Assembly: GCF_002443255.2 (NCBI RefSeq)
Contig: NW_019211457.1
Span: forward strand, 12,521,194 to 12,585,193
Direction of reading: 5' to 3'
DNA from: Varroa destructor
Lineage: Eukaryota > Arthropoda > Arachnida > Mesostigmata > Varroidae
DNA length: 64,000 nucleotides
Each line of letters starts with the position of its first letter. Position 1 is the first letter of the stretch. The translations under genes and the position numbers were made by a program. Under the pieces are notes generated by a model. It had not been told where the DNA came from, searched no databases, and worked only from the letters and a program-made list of their open reading frames with translations. Below are positions 37,743 through 50,702 of the stretch, in pieces.

Positions 37743-39814
37743 GTGTAACCCGTTTCCTAAAAGTGTTACTCAGTGTATGCGCTCGCATCCCTTCGCGTTG
37801 CAAATTAATTATATAAGGTAATAAGCAGCGCAATGAACTGTACTCTCAGTCGGTCAGAGATGCGTCAGTGCACCCGCAGCGGTGATGTTCTTCGTACGTC
37901 GTCCTCGTCTGGCGCGCTGTGTGATGCCTGCTGCTTAGGATGCCTTCGGTTGGCGTTCTGCAGTAGCCCTATGACGCCTGCGGCGCTTCGCCCTTCGTGC
38001 AGTTCGCAGCAGCACTTCTGACGTTAGACGATGACGGTGGCGACTGCGGGGACGACCAGTGGCTTATAACTACTTCGCTCTTTGAGCTGCAGCATTTTCC
38101 CCCTCTAGCATCCTCGCTTCGCAATCCCTTCTGTCGAAATGGCTCCGTCATTTCCACTTAGCTCATGAACGTGCATATAGATAGGTTAGGCAGAAAGAAG
38201 ACAAGAAAGACAGGCTCTGCCACGAGTGGTCGCAACAACGCGAAGAACTGGCCTGGCAGCGTAATGCTCGGTGCGTTCTGGCCTTCGCACTGATGCTGCT
38301 ACTCATCACTATCATCATCCGCCTGGTTGATTTTGTTGTTTTGTTATTGCCAGTTGAAGATGAGACCTCAGCTTGGCTTCTTGCACACGAAGACTAGCGA
38401 TGACCAAAAGAAAAGCTACACCGCTTCTTGGTCGGCGATGCTACTAAGCACCGCTTCTACTAGCGTCTATCTAGCCACCGTCAAGAGATGTTTTCGTTGA
38501 AAATTTCTTTTCAATTGTATTTTTCACTGCCGTTGTTGCCCGTCATCGGCCATTGTATGTGTACGATACAATATAGGATAGCATGTGTCGGACCCCGCTG
38601 CTAGAAGCGTGCCAGAAAATTGAGTCGATAATAAATATATTCTACCTTTTATTATCGGATATAGCAACAGCTGTCTAATCGCTTGTTGTCAACTGAATTT
38701 AAAGTTCGAATCAGTGGTCAGCTAGTGAAGGTAAAGCTGCGTTCCGACGGCGCTAAGGAGCCTCTCTTCTTGTCTGATCTCAATTCGATTTGGGCCAAAC
38801 TAATGCCCAATTTTGTTATAATTACACGCATAGAGAGTCGGCATTACCTATGTTCCCGATATGGTACTTTCGAGCTTTTCTAACAGTTGGTAGTAAATAG
38901 AGTAGCAGAACGCAACAAAGCGAGCAAAAAAAATATCTGTGGCATATTCAACTGCCTGTGTTAATTCGCTATTCGAATTTATGGAGTATTTAAATTTATT
39001 TCTAAGGATGCACATAGCTAACATTATCGCCAGTCTCTAAATCATTAGTACATGAAGAAGATGATTATGTTTACTCTGAAAAACGAAGGTTACAAGTCCA
39101 TCGTCAAGTCCTTTTTTCGTACGAATTCAGGACCTACACATTCTCATGATTAATTCTTTCAGGAAAAGTTTATCTTCTAACGGCGGCTGTCTATCCAATT
39201 TCGACGTGGTCAGAATGTGCAACCTGACGAGAGCGACAGTGTCGTTGCAGGTGGCCTGGCTGCCCGAGGGGCTCAGGGGTAGAAGGAGATATCATCATCT
39301 ACTGTCCGCGGTCGCCTCTGACACAAAAAGGTCACGTCTAGGAACAACAACCGCGTATGAGAATGCACCGCCTTCTCTGAGCACAATTCGTCGCAATCAG
39401 GTAAAGGGCAAACACTGCTGGCCGCAACAGCTGAAGCAATACGATGAATGGAAACCATCGAATTTGATAAGAACGAAAACGAAGGGTATACATATGAGTA
39501 CATACGAACAAAACGCAGGAGGCAATAGTCGTGTTTCAAGCTGAACTCATTTCGGAGTAGTACTGCGAGCTGCAAAAACAATACCCCACTTCACAATTGA
39601 TTTACTAACCAATTACATGTACGTTCTGTTTCCCACGGCCAGGCCCTCCGATGTCTTTCTTAACTTGTTAGCTAAGTTACAAAATTAAGTGTTAACTTGC
39701 TGCTAATGTTCTTTTGGTATTGACAAAAAGTGCCTGCCTATGTTTTATTATTTATTTGTTTATTAGAAAGCCCGCTTACATGCAATATATTGATATAGGC
39801 TTTTTCGTATTCGG

Positions 39815-39841
39815 GCTTCGCATACTATACGTATGCGAAGC
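39815..39841. repeat. 11-bp perfect hairpin
   Basis: GCTTCGCATAC (39815-39825) and its reverse complement (39831-39841) with a 5-base loop. Confidence 0.75.
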
Positions 39842-42588
39842 GTGTGTTGTTGTGCGCAAATAGCGGAGGATGCAATTAATCTCGATTAAATGAACCCTTA
39901 ACGCTGCACCCCCTTCATAAATACATGAGATTCATTAGAGGTCCGAGTTCATAATCAGCTTAATCGATCAGATAACTATATACGTCGCGCGGGTAAAACG
40001 CATTCGAGCTCGTTCAGGCTCCGTTCTTATATGACGGCTTTCTCCTTCGATCTATATGTATATACATCAATGGAAATTACCACTTGTGAATACCCTGCTT
40101 TACCACTCTACGTACAATATACGGCGACGGTCGTCGTCTTTCGTTGCCAATTTAATGCGAACGATCCTAAACCTTAGAGTCGCCTAAGTACGCCTTCAGG
40201 CAGGTGTAAACACGATACAAACATCAGAATAACTATGGAAATCTTCATCCATGATCAATAATTCCCGAATCCAGATATAAATAGAATAAAATTCGATGCA
40301 ATTATTTTTGTTGTATTATCTATTCCGTCGTGTTTCGCCATGTCATAGTCGGAGGACCTATTCTGCTCAAACTACTTGATATTACTCTACCTATTGCCGC
40401 TGAGTGTTAAGAAGATCGCTACTGGGTTCCAAAGTAAATGCACAGGACGCTGCAATCCTTTCCTAACATTTGGATATGTCTTGTGTTTCGACAGCGTTAG
40501 CACAGGCAGAATACACAGACAACTGAATATTCATCTGAGTACCATCCACTGAGAGCTGAGGACGAATCGACGTAAAGCTGGATCGTTTGAGACCGTGAAA
40601 AATCATAAATATGGAATAAGTAATAGTTTCGCGTGCCCGCAGTTCCTTATTTTTACGTTTGGGCCGAAGCGTTGGTGTTTGGCTTTTGTTTTTCTTCGTT
40701 AATGCGCCACACGAATTGCCCGGTTTTAATGTCTAACTGTCATCACGGTCATCGTGCCAGCTTTAATGAGCCGTAAAATTTCCACCGATATACTTGGCTC
40801 TATTTGACTTGATTTTTCGTATAAATTACTTCTGTTACGTCGTTCGTGAAGCATTGTTTTTATTATGGTTCGAATTTGAAATTTGTCTTATCTGTAATTC
40901 ATAAATAGATAAAAAAAAAAAAATACAATTTCTTTTTTTATTCTCAGTAACACCTACGACGGACTGCTCTTATTAACTTTAGCTGGATCGTACACACCGA
41001 AGTGACTTTATGTGTATTCGACAATGCGTACTAACATGGACACCTTTGATTGCTTGTATAATAATGATAATAATAGTAGGGGCGCATGGTAGGTGTCAGT
41101 GAATCAAGATGTGTCTGGCCACCGTGTTTGCTGGTGTCTGCAAACATCGCTGGTGGAGAAAGCATCGTTAGATCCACCGTCTGAGGTGCCTAAATCCTTT
41201 TCCCCTTTCAAGTCTATCTTCATCAAAGCCCTCCTCGCTATAGCCACTCCTCATCAGAGCCATTTAAGACAGGTTCCCTCGCCTGAGTGAACTCAGCGGC
41301 AGTTTAGCCCGTGCGATCCATCTCTTCGAGAATGAAGGCTTGTTTGGAATCAGGGTATCGATTTGGCTAATGAGCGGTGAAACCTGAAAGAAAATGAGGT
41401 ATATGTATTTGGTACAGTTAAGCACTCTTGCAGAAGCTGCCAAGGAACACGAGCCTTTCTCCTCTTCTTTATCCTTGACTACGGCTCTTGTTGTCAACAA
41501 TTAGAATTTGCTCGTACTCGTATTGTATCTGTCGTACTTGATAATAGCGCTTCTGTAGTTTGTACCTGACCGGTATATAATATGTGAACCAAAGCACGCT
41601 GTCTCTCTTGAATTCAAACTTTTTAGAGGCTATTCTAAATGCAACCATAGTAGAAATTGATGTAAATGTTTGCTGCCACTTCGACCGAAGGCGAAATGCG
41701 TAAGCCTCTCGGGCCAGTAAGTCTCAATAAAGTGCAAGCTTAACGGCAGAGACCTCAAGAAGACTATTACTCTTATAATATGCCACTTATCGGATATTCT
41801 TAAAGGGTACAATAGTTTGAGTAGAATATCGTCACGGTTTTTTCTCTTCGGAAGACGTTAACGCGAACCTCGCGAAATATGCGAAGAATTTCGATTAAGT
41901 CGAAATGGGGTTAGGAAGTAAATTTATGGGGTCTCCATAGTTTTTTTTTTCCTTTGCACGGGGGCATGAAGATTAAGAGAGGAGCAAGGCTTAAAGGTAG
42001 ACCACACCCAGTGCTCAGAACTACATGTTGAAACTCGAGGAAATAATGCAACGCGATGATCTTGCAGATAAAGTTGTAGCCCTTCTAAAGCGCCTATCGG
42101 AAATACATACGTATGAGTGCTTCTAGGCATAGGGGTAAACTTATTCTGTAGAAATTTCATCTCCTTAGATCGACTACACAGCCGCATGAAATTAAAAATT
42201 ATCTGATCGTTTTCTACGCCTAGATCGTTTCGAGGCGGCATCTTCTATCCTGTACTTTAATTAATTCAGCTAACGCAACGAATTGAATAGCCGAACCTTT
42301 TCCTATGAAATGTATTTCTACCAGAATTTGTTTCAAAATTCTTTGTACTTTGCGGCTCATTTCGCGCAAGGCCAGGCGCGTAAATCACTAGGAGAAAGCC
42401 TTTCCTTCTCAAAGAATAATACCTTCATCCAAGCTTCACCCGCCGCTATCAGCAGTGTCCATGCGCACTCGTGCTATTATTGTTATTATACCTTTTCTGT
42501 CAGACCATCTAGCGCTGTGCAACTGCTGACGCCTTAGTCGCCACTTCAGCTACGGGCTGCCATAACGAGTGCGTGCGGACGGGCGAGC

Positions 42589-42610
42589 GGGCAGGCAGGC
42601 AGGCAGGCAG
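42589..42610. repeat. (GCAG)n tetramer repeat
   Basis: Five GCAG units. Confidence 0.8.
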
Positions 42611-43397
42611 AAAGAATCCCAGGAAAATTTTTATCTTAAGCTCTTCCCGAGTTTCGCTGTCCAGTCTCTGTCCGATTGTCGGTGTGGGCCTGTGCGGTAA
42701 GTCGTCGAAACCATGAAACTAGGTGAGTGGCATCCTCTTGCCTCTATAATATAATGCATATTGATGAGGGAAGAAACTTACCTTGCACGGCCTAGTCACC
42801 CGTCTGCGTTATTCTTTTCTTTGACTTGTGCGCGGCTGAAAAGCAGACTCTTTTCCTTATGCGCCCCACTTCGCCTCCTCCGCCTAAGTGGAGTGACCCG
42901 GTAGGGAGAAGTAAAACGAAGGGCCTTAGGGGCCGAGACAAGCTGTTGGTCCCGAAAATTTCTTGCTGTCCACTGTTGCCCCTAGCACAAAGGATAGCAG
43001 GGGGAAGTGGGAGAGATAGAAAAGAAAAGTTTACATAAACCAAGCAAACGATGGCGGTGGCGAGTCCGACGGCCTGCAAACGGATTCGGTCGTTGTTGGC
43101 CCATGGTAAAGGAGGGCCAGAGAGCGACACACTTGCTTTCCCACACTTGTTCTCATCGACTACCCCCCCCCCTCCCCTCCCCAAAAGGCGCGTTTGGGAG
43201 GATACATTTTGAAGGGCGATCGCCTGCTCCTTCTTGAAGAAAGGAGGTGAGAGCACCAAAAGAGGACCACGAAGAAAATACTTGCCATCGCTTAGGATGA
43301 AAGCCAGTCGGTACGGTTATTAAGATTAAAAGGAATCTGATTCCTTCTAAAAAACAGTATTTTCTTCGCTTTGTTGATCCCACAGCACACAAACAGA

Positions 43398-43466
43398 TAC
43401 ACACATACACACATACACACACACACACACACACACGCACACACACACACACACACACGCACACAG
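43398..43466. repeat. (AC)n microsatellite, interrupted
   Basis: CA/TACACA units broken by single GC and AT interruptions; all open frames over it are low complexity. Confidence 0.9.
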
Positions 43467-44250
43467 AACAACGGACTTCCACATGCACGCGTAGGCACAA
43501 ACGTCGTTAGACATATGCACTACCGAACCTTGAAACTTTCTGTCAATATACACGCACTTGTAAACGCAGATGAAATCAAGGTGGTCAGTGCCATGTGGTC
43601 GTAGACGAGAGTGTAAGCCAGAGCAAAAATGAGGTCGCTGGTTGTTGGCAGTGAGTTCGCGAAAGGGCCTACCTTTTATGACACCTTTTGGTGTTGCTCG
43701 ACATGAGCGAGTAAATTATAGCGGAGCTTCGTCAACAGCTTACTGCTTGCTTGTGGGGTCTAACTTCGTCATACATGCTGAGTATGCTGATGGTGGAAAC
43801 GGTGATGATCATTAAGCGCTGACGCCGCTAATCGTAAGTTCATCTTTCCGCCGCGCGAAATCTCGACGGCTGCTGAAATGAAAAAACCTCACCGTTTGAA
43901 AGCAATCTGATTACTGGAAATTTTTCGGTTCAAAGTCGGTAAAAGTTCTACGTTTTGATCTAAACTATAATAACTAAAATACAATTAAATCAAATGAAAC
44001 AATTTTTGTTATTTACGTAAAGTTACTTATGTAAAGACTTTTCGTAACTGTGAGCGTAATAACAGATGATAACTACAAATGGAGCTGTAGTTTCGCTTAC
44101 ACTTGACAATCATTTCTAGTTCGAAATAGATTAGCCGTCTACGATTATCTATTGTTCCTTGCAAAAAACTTGGAAGTTTAAAAATATCAAAAGTTTCAAC
44201 AGGAAAATACGTGCAACACGTATGTATAGTGATTGTGGCCGATATATGAA

Positions 44251-44271
44251 ATATTATTATTATTATTATTA
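44251..44271. repeat. (TTA)n microsatellite
   Basis: About seven TTA units. Confidence 0.8.
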
Positions 44272-44328
44272 CTAATCTACTTTTGAAATCGTACTCAGTC
44301 AAGCGAGCCAACCTCTTTAAACTGTTGG

Positions 44329-44331
<3 letters not shown>

Positions 44332-44369
<38 letters not shown>
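44332..44369. repeat. (TA)n microsatellite
   Basis: About 19 TA units. Confidence 0.9.
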
Positions 44370-44372
<3 letters not shown>

Positions 44373-46063
44373 TACGCTTTTTACACACATACACAGATGT
44401 ACGTATATGCGTGAATGTTATAAATGATCACGAATAATAGACAGGTCCCATTCGTTAGAATAAGGCACAGCTTTCATCACTATAGGTTGTTTATATGATA
44501 TTGACAAATAACTGGCATGTTTTTTTTTTTAAATAAAAGCAATGAAACAACTTGCTGAATAAACAAAACACTTTATCTGCATTGTGTGAGTCGGCGATTT
44601 GAATCGAAAAGTGAGAATTAAGTTAGAGGATTAGGTCGCAAAGGTTTGCGGATTGCCTAAAAGGACCTTAAACTTTTTCATATGCTACTGAAAAATATGG
44701 TCTTCTAGCTGATTTTCCTTTAGTCTTTCATTCATTTTTTTCTGTTCAATGTCACCGAACGCTCGCCCTGCTCTATATTCCAATCATAGCAAGAATGATA
44801 TGCGAGTATATAATGAATGGGGATTCAGATGGGTTAGTTAGCTGAGGCTACTTGCAGTACCCCTAGCTTATAGTGCGTAGTAAGCAAATAGATAAAAATG
44901 ATTATTGCACACTTGCTTGTTAGTGCTTGATAATATACGAGTTACGATGAGTTTTATGTTGTAAGGAAGGGTCAAGCATAAATCAAAGAGAAACTTTATG
45001 TAGATAAAATTCAAATCATCAACAATCACCTATTCAAATGGGCGTTACAATAAATAAGAATCAGAAGCAAAACAACTTTGTACAGTAGGGTATAGTAGAC
45101 CATGTTTTATTAGCCAGCAGTATCCAGGTGCCAGTTAATTTAGAATACACAACCTCTTTCAACAAGCAAGACATATCACGAGAATAGAACATAGAGTTGT
45201 TGTAATTTGCCTTTATCGAGGCTGTTATATCAATTGATTGTTCCGTTGGTTCTTTCTATCGGTAGTGCTTATCCATAAAAATAACGAATTTTCAAAAAGT
45301 AGGCAAACGATTCTTGATTTAGCAAAACACGCCTATTTCGTGAGTCTGGCCCAAAAAAACAATTCAATGCGTACCCCACCTACCGAGAACGAAATATTCA
45401 TACTGATACAGAATATGCAAGTTTTTTCTATATGCATATATATTACAGAATCCCATAAAATACGGCTGCCGGTATTTGGTGGATGTTAACTAATGCAGTG
45501 TTATGGCCTGAATACTGGATGATTTTCACGCGTCCTGCGATCACTTTAAGAAAAATTCTCACATGCTCGTAAGAAAGCACATGTTGTGGGGGCGAAGCTC
45601 AAAATTTAACTGTTCCAGCTCATCTGTCTCCACACGGGCGCACTGGTTTCTGCACTTCACGCTCTATTAGGAAACGGGCTCTCGGCTGTAATCTACGGTC
45701 ACCTAAACCGTCTTCTATCGAAATAAGAGTATAATTCAACTACAGTAATGTTGCTAGCATCCTTTCTTAAGAGGTCAAACATCCTTCTTCCAATATCAAC
45801 TCATCACCCAGTTCTGCTTGTTTGTATATGAACTGACTTAAAACAACTCACAAGCTTGAACACCGATCTGATAAAGAAAAAAAAAGTATTAGTAGTTACT
45901 TTATTACAATCCAAAGCACAGACGTAAAGATAAGAAAATCTTCTGTAACAACTCTGTCACCACCAAACCATAATAATTGACTTTTATTGACAGTTGAATG
46001 TTCTCTATATTTCCGCTAATGTATTACGATCCGTAACTGCCGTGCCTGGATCGCGACGTTTTT

Positions 46064-46069
46064 TTTATT
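46064..46069 (-). terminator. Possible poly(A) signal of copy 2
   Basis: AATAAA on the minus strand about 210 nt after the copy 2 stop codon (TAA at 46279-46277). It is the first clean AATAAA I see downstream; chance occurrence is possible in AT-rich DNA. Confidence 0.35.
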
Positions 46070-46276
46070 AGGTTTTCGGTTCCGTAACACCATTGACGAA
46101 CTTCAGTAAAAAAAGTACAATACATATGTACTAGTATTCTTTCGTTGAGTATTTAGTCACTGGTCTCTCAGTACGAGCTCATTATACACATACACATTTA
46201 CGCAGCACAATGAAGTGTATTGTTAACTTAATATTGATATGTACATCCATCCAACGCCTATTCCTCGAAAAGTCCT

Positions 46277-49194
46277 TTATATATTTTCGTTATCCAGTTT
46301 CGTGGTAACGCTAAATCTGGAAGTTATCGCGACGTGTTCAGAAGATACTGAAAAAGAGTACATTATTAGGATGTGCCGATAATAAAAAAAAAACGTTTGT
46401 TACTTCTTCCACGAGGCGACGAAGAAATTAAAGCGAAAATGGCGCAGCTAGACTGCTCTTCTTATATAAGTAACCCTTAACAGTCTTACGGTGATGTACA
46501 TGACATGCGTAGTTGGGACGAATCGACCTTTCGTTCTAATTGCTTAATTTTTTAAACAACTGTTTTCAAAAAACATTTTCTGTCGAAAATTAAGCATGTG
46601 TAATACTGTATTGCATGTCCTGCTTACCTTGGTAAAATTTTTGCACCTGCATCGAAGGGCAGGTGGTTGCTAATCCTTCAGTGGTTCCATCGTCTAGATA
46701 TTTTTGGTTTCTGATATTACGATCGGGATAGAGATCAATATTTGTCCGGATAGCTCTTTGGTGCAGAGGCTGTGGAGGACGGAAGTTGTTCCCCAAAGGC
46801 GCCACTGGTAAAGTCAACTCACCTTGCTTCAGCTTACGCATTGCTAATAGCTAAAGGAAGGATTGGGCAAATAAGCACTTAATAGTTAACAGGGAGGTAA
46901 TCATCTGATTAGCCATGTATGCCTAACTTATAAAGGGTAGCGATTTATTTTGAAATTGTAAAGGAATTGTGTGTCATTAAATCTATTTCAATGTCGGATT
47001 TTCAAGAAATGTTACGTACTCTAGTAATGAAAGGCACGCTCTACTACCGGATTGTGATGGAACGTCGGTAAATCGATTGCCAAAGTCCACATTTTGGGTA
47101 ACAGAATCAATGTTTCCAGACTTTCCTTTGGCAGCACAAGACTGGTTTTTGATTCAGCTGAATAGCATTCTAAGTTAGCACACGCTCAGCAATAGATTTG
47201 TACCTGTTGTGACGAGACATAGAGCGGCCTATTGAGAAGTATCCAAGTGGCCGTCTCCTCACATCCTGGAGCTGTAAGCGAGCCTTCATACGTGATCAGT
47301 GCTGAAGTATTTGGAAGAAGCTCATGAACCGACAACGCCTTGAGGACGACGCTATCGCCTTTGTAGATTATGTGTTGCAATTGATCCGTTAACATTTTCA
47401 GTTCCAGATTTGGTTTAGACAGGTTCGATTCTTTCAGGAAGTGTTGTCCGGTCTTAGGCAAAGCCTCTTTAGCATTAGCAACTTTAACAAACATCGAGAC
47501 GGCGGCAATGCCATAAGCTCGGCTTCGCGCCTCAGTGGCGTTTTCGTAAAGCTCACTATTATACGCGTAGATTTGAACCTGTAAATATCAATTATGGATC
47601 AAACCCATAGCGCTCCCAATGTTAACAAGGCACCGTCCTGTAATTGTAGTCTGTTATCATGCGAGAGAAAAATGCAGAAAAGTTGGTCCCGTTCAGCTCA
47701 CCTCAGCTGGGAAAGAAAAACCAGCGAGAAGATGTTCTGATCCCTGATGATCCTGCCTGCCAAAATGCAACTGGATTTCGTAGACACGATACGCATATGA
47801 TAACGGTCCTCCAGTGATATTCACTGTTGGAACCTTAGTCCTCGTAGTACTTGTCTGGCCATATTCTGCCACATGGCCGGCGGTATCGGGTTTTGAGGGG
47901 CTTGAAATGTCATTTATTGGGGTTTCAGTTGTTTCCAAACGAAACACAACTCCTTGTCCAGTGTTGTGAAGAATGCCATGAACACGAGCTTTTCCAACTT
48001 GCAGGTCCAACAGTTGGGGGTCAAACAGAAGCCTCTGCGGTTCTATATTGATGGGTGATTGGCGCCGCCCCGTGCTGCATAAACCCCAGAGGCCTGGATT
48101 GAGTCGGCCCCAAAAGTCTGGACCTTGAACAGAAAAAAATAATTTAGTTTATCATATCGCCTGTGTCAATAATCATATCTTTGTACGTACATGATTGTAC
48201 GCTGTGCTCCTCCTTTTTCTTACCTGAAATCCCCTCGTACGTCCACCAGTCATTCCAGTTTGCCATCGTATCTGCAATATTCCAGGATGTATTATGGTTT
48301 CGGAAAACAAGTTATATCTATTCTTCTTCAATGTATATCCTCTACCAGATCAACTAACGTGTAAACTACATCAGCTACAATAGTACGAGTTCCAGACGTA
48401 TGCTCCCAGCTAAGACGATAATAGATTTCACTCTTTTCCCTGATTTTGTTCCGATTTATAAGTTAGCACACGCAGAGCAGCTAATTCGTACCTTTTGTTA
48501 CCACCAAAGCAGCTTCTGAGAGTGAGTACCGTGAATTTTTCGCAAATAATACTCGTGCGGTCGTATCGCTGAGCTAATTGCACCGACATAATCAGAAAGA
48601 TAGTTACAGTTCCTGTCGTTCATATCGACGGCGCAAAAATATACAGAACGTCCATTGGTATCTCATCGTACGAAACGTACGCACCATTTGAAACAAATCA
48701 GGGCTGTTTAAGTCAAATTCACTGAACGGAAATAGTGGAAAGATTTCAGCCATTCCACCGACCAGTTATCAGGCCATCAGCTGAACCGTCGAGTGACAAG
48801 CGTATAGCTCAACGAATCTTCTGAAATCCTTTGGTCCGAAAACTATGTGCATAGTAATAGACTGGGTTATGCTTGAAAAAAATGCCAAGATCAGTGACAA
48901 TACGACCTTTGAATAAGGTCTTTAGCATATCGAACGTTCTGCACTCCTTTGAAAATCAATATTTATACAAATTTTACTATGTAAACACTACGGTTAGGTC
49001 TTTCATTTCTACTCAGAACAGATACGAATGATAACAAGAGGAGTTGGCACAGCAAGAAGGACTACCCTATCCGTGCCTAAAGTAACTAATATATGATATG
49101 TTCTGCGAGTAGCTTTCATGCACAACCTACCATTAACATGAAGTACTAGTAAAATTATTTGTAACACGACAGGAGTAATCATTGCCTTCCTCAT
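46277..49194 (-). CDS. CA10-like: Carbonic anhydrase-related protein, CA10/CA11 type, copy 2 (six exons, 400 aa)
   Basis: Seen on the minus strand: exons 49194-49131, 48271-48224, 48123-47702, 47578-47204, 46850-46628 and 46347-46277, total 1203 nt, all GT-AG. Exon 1 encodes the signal peptide (MRKAMITPVVLQIILLVLHVN). Exon 2 repeats NWNDWWTYEGIS, exon 3 GPDFWGRLNPGLWGLC. Zinc positions are Gln155, His157 and Gln180, so two of three ligands are lost as in copy 1. The loop before VNITGGPLSYAYR is rewritten relative to copy 1. The CA II T199-T200 pair reads T-A here (LTAPGC), unlike the other two copies. Sequons NIT and NAT (in YENATEA) are kept. The C-terminal cysteine is in TTCPSMQVQKFYQ. The last exon begins VSSEHVAI like the others but then diverges: it lacks the common ending DSR-stop and reads on about seven residues further. 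Start: the ATG at 49194 gives the 64-nt exon seen in all copies; an in-frame ATG at 49263 would put a hydrophilic stretch before the signal peptide. Head to tail with copy 3. Confidence 0.93.
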
Positions 49195-49660
49195 TGTTGC
49201 TACCAGCCGGAAAAATGAATTATCAAATATGTACTCTCCAGAACTGTCACTGAAGATCAACAAACAGTGTCAACTACTCGTACGGAGGTTAACGGTTAAG
49301 TATAGTAAAATCATCAAGGAAATTTAATTTGATAGATGGACATGCTAATTCACACATGATAATTGATAATCATCAGTACGAGTGCTTTATCTTGAGGCAG
49401 CTGGGAAGTCGTTACTGAGTTTTTCCTTTTTTCCCGTGTACGGTCGTTTCTAAGCTTTACATCCATAAAAAGCACTAGTTTCCGCACACTTCACCACTGT
49501 GACAGGTTAGTTATAATAACGATTAATAGAATCGGGCCAATAACATCGTTACGTTGTTGTTGTTATGGTTGTTGTTGTTGCCATTAGCGTAATATGGCCG
49601 CCTTTTCCTGTATCCGACATTTGTCTGCGTGCAGTGCTTTGGTGATGTTTCCCAGTGTCC

Positions 49661-49722
49661 CTGTTCTAGACCCGCCTCGGATGTGCCCTCACCCTCAGTA
49701 GCCCTCAGTCAAGAGGCGGGCC
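49661..49722 (-). promoter_or_regulatory. GC-rich promoter-like element upstream of copy 2
   Basis: Read on the minus strand: GGCCCGCCTC, then GAGGGTGAGGGCACA, then GAGGCGGGTCTAGAAC. The first 10 bases, the GAGGGNGAGGGCACA core and the GGCGGG...AGAAC end all match the copy 1 element in order, with about 11 extra bases between the first arm and the core. It sits about 470-530 bp before the copy 2 start codon. Function is inferred from conservation between paralogs in AT-rich surroundings. Confidence 0.55.
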
Positions 49723-50634
49723 TGCCTGACCCTAGCTCCTTTTCCTAGCTGGAATCAGACGACGAACGAACTGCTGGACAAGTCTGAATCTAGACCTTGT
49801 CTAACTCACTGTACATCGCTTTGAGCGTTCGTTACATACAGAGCGCACCTATAAAAAGTAGCACGTATATTGAATTCGATTAATTGAGCTTCCGTCCTGC
49901 ATCCTGCAAACATTTCATGCTAGACATATAATCGCTGGCCAGTCAGATTCGAATATCATGAGACTTGCAAGGCTCAGTTTAGGGCTAACTTTGACGTGAG
50001 CTAATAGTTATTCTAAGGTGAACACTCTTTAGGTCCTCGAACACCCCTTTGGAGTCACCCGACAAAGCCTTTGCCGGCAGCCTTGAAGATGTCACGGTAT
50101 GGGAAACTCGAGAACGTGATTTGTGGATGGTCCAAGCACTGTTCGCTTCGTTGAGTTTCTTATGTGACCTCAGCGGTCCTCTGGAAAGTTACGCCTCGTT
50201 GACACTCAAACGAGAAGTGTCGTCGTATACATCCTGTACTTCCTGTATGGCCTGTAGGCTGCGTGCGCTCCTTGCGAGGTCGGAAAGACAGCTGCGCACA
50301 ACTAGAAGCTAACTGACCAAGATTAGTTGGCTTCCCTCTTAAAACGATGCTAAATTACCTCTTGACAGACAAGCTGCTTCTCTCTACTGCACGACGAACA
50401 TATCAATCATGGAAACATAGAGAGCACCTTATAAGGGTCTTGTTTCTATCTTTTTCATAAAACAAATGTAGTCAGCAATGCTTGTAAGTTTTTTTCCCTA
50501 AGTTGAGGAAGCCTTTTAAAAGAATGCTTTACCTGGCAGAACTGCACATACAACGTGCGCTTATAATTAAATCATAGTTAGTCGGTGGGGTTGAATTTGT
50601 CCGAATATGAGCTGAATACACTGAAAAAAGACAG

Positions 50635-50699
<65 letters not shown>
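50635..50699. repeat. Compound C(n)-(TC)n-(TA)n repeat
   Basis: About 10 C, then about 12 TC, then about 15 TA, directly joined. Confidence 0.9.

Positions 50700-50702
<3 letters not shown>

Larger units (their letters stand above)
30521..46060. other. Intergenic, no recognised gene
   Basis: Contains the repeats listed separately. The longest open frame is 214 codons at 32306-32950 (+), crossing a (TA)n tract; it has no recognisable domain. A 132-codon frame at 39146-39544 (+) and GC-rich open frames at 42790-43260 are likewise unrecognised. Confidence 0.5.

Noticed and set aside
40860..40885. tRNA B-box-like GGTTCGAATTTGAAA
   Set aside because: No acceptor stem, A-box or cloverleaf around it.
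43153..43604. Val/Cys-rich and Thr/His-rich frames on both strands
   Set aside because: Translations of the (AC)n microsatellite.
47851..48051. 66-codon + frame over copy 2
   Set aside because: Antisense shadow of exon 3 of copy 2.
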